Below, piece after piece: positions 56,500 to 60,000 of a stretch of DNA of 60,000 nucleotides (the first letter of the stretch is position 1; each line of letters starts with the position of its first letter). The notes under the pieces were generated by a model that was not told the origin of the DNA, searched no databases, and saw only the letters and a program-made list of their open reading frames with translations. The stretch is from Phoronis australis. Lineage: Eukaryota > Phoronida > Phoronidae. Made by a program: the position numbers and the translations under genes. The DNA lies in assembly GCA_002633005.1 (NCBI GenBank), contig NMRA01000130.1, positions 317,577 to 377,576 on the forward strand. Reading direction: 5' to 3'.

Positions 56500-57986
56500 G
56501 AATTCTAATGTGCCTAAAAAATTTGAAATCTGCGAAACTTGCGAAAAAGCAAAAAAATTATCGGTGCCACATACTTTTTGTAGAAAAAATAAGATAAATT
56601 TCAACTGTTCCCAAAATTGTGTCCTGAATCAGTTAGAGTTTACCATAGTCACTACAGCTAAATAACTTTTATCATTGAGGTTAGAAGAAAAACGTTCTTT
56701 TTCATTGAAAGACATTTTAGCTTACAGTAGTTGATTTTATGCAGTCAGGTGTAATTGCATCATGGGTAAACTGCATTTCCTCAATGGATTATCTCCAGTC
56801 TCAAAGTGGCTATTAACAATTATATACTGAGAAAAACCGGCCAAACATCACTTGACACATTATTTGACTTTAGGAACGTTTGAAATGGGACCAATTATTA
56901 CCTCTAGGGACCATTTTCAAGAACGCATGAAGCTTAACGTATAATCTCACTATTTGGGACTTAATATAGCGGATGAGTGAAATTCTTTTTTCATGCAAGA
57001 GAGTCCAAATAAAATCTGATATTTTTAAGCTCTATGGCACGTCTATCGAGGTGGATTTTCAGAACAAAATTAGAAGCCTTTAGAATATGAAAAATTATCA
57101 ATTTTGCCAATAATATTAGTGCGAAATTAGGGAGATCTTACCGTACACTTCATCTGCCTTTCCTCGCAAAAGAGTGTTCAAGAATATAGGTATTGTCGAG
57201 GAGAAAACAACAAAGGTGAAAATTTTGTTTTGCTGCTCTATTAACTGTTACAAAAGTACAGTAAAACTTGAGTATGACAACGTCCAAATCTTAAGCCGGC
57301 TGAGTGCACAAATGAGACAACCCTGCCAATGAACTCTGTCTCGAGTAAAGTGAAAATCGGACTGTATTTATGACTTACTGGAGTTTCGCTGTACTTGAAT
57401 GTTCTCCATGATAGCAAGTAACAGCATATGTTCACGAAAACAACAACGGATTTAAAACTTGACATGTTTCGGTGTCATTTATTAAACTTGAATGTTCCTG
57501 TCAAAGAATCATGGCAGTATTAAGGCTAATGTTTGTTCTATCATTTTAATAGTGAAAAAGTAATAAGCTCTATGTTGAATATTGACGTTTTGCATCACCA
57601 TTTTTATGACTTCAAAGAGGTACGCTAATAGGTAACTCCAATCCTGACCTTCCCTTGAGCATACGCTTTGTACATTTGTGAAATGGAATATTGAACAGTC
57701 CCTTTCATTTATAAACAGAACAAAACCAGTAGGCAGCTTGCAACTACGGTACAACACACAAGGTGGCGTGAGCGTAACAAGAGTTCTACCTGTAGAAATG
57801 TATACATTCTGGGTAGAATTTCGTAGACGCAAGGATCTCACTAAGGAAGCTAGTGTGATCATGTGCTTCTTTTTTAGAACACGGCGATATCTCACGAAGT
57901 TTTGCGAGTTCTTGATTTTCCTGGAAGAAAGTAAATTTACGAAATGTACGTCAGATAATCATTTGAGATTAGACCTGTTGTTGAAT
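56500..57986. repeat. Direct duplication, copy B
   Basis: Starts directly after the N with the same gaattctaatgtgccta and ends with the same gttgttgaat. Compared with copy A it has an extra block of about 92 bp (57406-57497) flanked by the 12-bp direct repeat acttgaatgttc, plus scattered single-base changes. Confidence 0.93.
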
Positions 57987-60000
57987 TTGTAGCTTCTGAT
58001 GGAGTGCAATTCACTCTACCTCTCAAACGGGTGTCAAAAATGGCTGCAGCGGTGTCAGCTTACTCCGGGTCAGTCGTGTTTAAACATACATTTGGTCCCA
58101 ATCAGCTGCGTGACAACTGTCCCCCGTGTAAATGTGACTTAAGTCTCTCATTACAATTATGCAACCTATAATAAAATCTCACCAAATTCAGACAAAAGTA
58201 ATTGCCAAAAATTGTTTTTTTTGTTTCATTTTTCAAGGGCTTCTAACACTGTTGTGAATGCCCACAAACTTTCAAAACATTGATGGTAGTTGCGGTGCAA
58301 GACCTGAACAAAGAAAACCATTTAATTTGGCGCTACATATCTTTCTTGGAAAAGTGGCAAAAAATTTAACTTGTCGGCCATATTGTGTCCTAAATTGGTG
58401 AGAATTTAGCGTATTGTGTCGTATTCATTTTACTTTGTTTCATGATTTTTTCTCATTGACAAAACGTTCACCATCATTGTCTTAAGCACCCTGCGCCCGG
58501 TTGCACGAAACAATCCCAAATAGGGACTCCACCAAGTTCCCTAAATCTACTGTATATCTGTAGGCTTGTGAAAACACTGAATGTCCTTTCTTATGCAGTT
58601 TGAGTATCATTACTAGGCCAATTTTTGGCTTTGATACAAATTGATAGTGAACTCTACATAGAATTCACAGTATTATTGAAAATAAGTAGGGATCTTTTCA
58701 CGCAACGCCCCTAATTTAAGGACTAAGTCCGTAATTGTTTTGATTGAAAAAAGGGTTCAGTTTTTAGTTATATTATTAGAAAATGTCATTTAGTTAAGGA
58801 GGAGCTCATAACAAAGGTAAAATGATAGAAATACATTACATACGTGAGTTATGAACAAAACAAACATGCGAAACATTTAGGGAACTAGTTGAGTCCCTAA
58901 TAAGGAGTGTTTCATGCAACCGGCCACTGAAGTCCAAAAAATTGATGTTTCGACACAATTGTCTATAGCTATTTTTCTAAAGGATATCCATTTACGTTAT
59001 TAGCAAAAGTCATTAGAATGATAGAAATTGCTAGACCCAATAAATTTATTTGCTGCAGACTGTATTAATGATTGTTTTTCTTTTAATCAATCACCTAAAT
59101 TATATAGAGCGAACTGCGTATTATTTTCTATTACCAGGGCCTGTGGGGATTGAACCGGAATTTTAACAGTCTGTTTTCTTAGCTAGCATTACCGAGTTCT
59201 GTGCATTTGTATGCTCTTTTATTGAAGTGATTTTCATTGTCTAATTAATGTGGTTTTCATATTAGTGAGACTCTGGTCTGTAAAAACTCCACCACATCTC
59301 TTTTTATCTTTCCCCTAACCCTCTCTAAAGTTTCCTCTAGTTCTAGGGATTAAACACCAGATGGCATATTTGTTCACCTTCTCTATTGAATACCTGTGTT
59401 GCATGTTGTGACTGCTCGTGATTACTCCCACAATCGTTTGGACTGCAGCGGAGCTGCGCAGCTCTGCAGTTTAATCCACCTTGGTAGGTTTAAACTGACC
59501 GAAACTCCGCAAAACAAGGGAGTTGTAGCTTTAATGGTAAAGCAACCAGGGCACTCAATCTCTCCATTTTGGGGCCGAATATCAGCCCCATTCCACTCTG
59601 AAAAATATTGAAAAAATCACTTGAAATTCTTGTCACGAGGCCCAAATATTCCCCTCAAGTGATTGAAAAATTCCCCTCGAGCTTCGAATCACTTGTAGTT
59701 CACACAGGTGACTATTTGAAAGAGCACAAAATGTTAGTTTTGGCTACTCGAGGCAGAGCCCATGAGAGCTTACAACAGAGTGGGGTGCTATTGGTGGTCA
59801 TCAGGAGGTAGAATTTCCCCTTCACCCGAAAGAATTCCCCTGGTATCAGACAGCACAGTCACCTTTTCCCTTGCATGAACGAGGGACCTGGCAACATATA
59901 CCCTGTAGTATTTTCCCATACTAGTCATGACAACTGGAAAACTATCAGGCCACGTACTGGTGTGTGTTTAACCAATCTTTATGGAGCTCTCCACATCTTC
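57987..60000. other. Intergenic stretch with TIR element
   Basis: Contains a diverged relative of the 55 kb sequence at 58170-58410 (aaaatctcaccaaattcagaca, attgtgtcctaaattggtgag), a TIR element at 58497-58925 and an isolated B-box-like ggttcaatcccc (minus, near 59150). No exon was recognised to the window end. Confidence 0.45.
58497..58925. mobile_element. MITE with about 55-bp TIRs
   Basis: Left end CCGGTTGCACGAAACA, then TAGGGACT, AGTTCCCTAAAT. The reverse complement of the right end is CCGGTTGCATGAAACA, TAGGGACT, AGTTCCCTAAAT. The arms run about 55 bp at roughly 75% identity, and the 429-bp interior has no coding capacity. A different family from the 22.6 kb element, though both ends carry a [TG]TTTCATG-type core. 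Confidence 0.75.

Noticed and set aside
56021-57992. 128- and 135-codon frames on both strands, each present twice
   Set aside because: They are repeated only because the DNA is duplicated across the N. Similar sequence at 24.2 kb (minus) shows it is a dispersed repeat.
59130-59165. B-box-like GGTTCAATCCCC on the minus strand
   Set aside because: The A-box candidate is only about 29 bp away and no cloverleaf forms; isolated match.
1-60000. Reverse transcriptase, transposase, CRISPR, rRNA or bacterial operon content
   Set aside because: None seen: no ORF carries such motifs, no regularly spaced array exists, and all gene signals are eukaryotic.

Overview
This is a window of AT-rich, intron-rich and repeat-dense animal DNA. 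GT-AG introns, AATAAA polyadenylation signals, tRNA-derived SINEs and many small terminal-inverted-repeat (TIR) elements all indicate a eukaryote. A gene that looks like zeta-tubulin, which I understand is absent from placental mammals, suggests an invertebrate, perhaps a marine one. Hemichordate, cephalochordate or another lineage cannot be decided from the sequence. Single Ns sit at homopolymers and at two duplication junctions, so this is a draft assembly with local errors.

Layout. 1-4.8 kb holds only repeats: a 133-bp TIR element, a 20-bp tandem repeat and a poly-G-bearing element. 4880-6411 (+) is a two-exon gene that I joined across a 557-bp intron. It encodes a 324-residue protein with about eight membrane segments, of unknown function. 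7432-17766 (-) is a tubulin-superfamily gene, best read as zeta-tubulin. I assembled eleven exons from exon phases and splice sites, one of them tentative, to give about 424 residues. Its introns carry SINEs, copies of a dispersed ~450-bp repeat and a perfect RFX X-box-type palindrome. Its last intron contains a direct duplication joined at an N.

18-60 kb has few coding signals. I can support a terminal exon on the minus strand at 24802-25012 with its own polyadenylation signal, and weak single-exon candidates near 45 kb and 46 kb. The rest is mobile or repeat DNA: TIR elements at 22.6 kb and 58.5 kb, a foldback element with tandemly repeated arms at 30.7-31.3 kb, and an old 635-bp palindrome at 36.6-37.3 kb. 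There are also a SINE at 35.05 kb, several two- or three-copy diverged families, and a second N-joined direct duplication at 55.1-58.0 kb. I saw no reverse transcriptase, transposase, CRISPR array, rRNA or convincing functional tRNA.

The tubulin is a ciliary/basal-body type protein by family. Nothing in the window shows that the two main genes work together.
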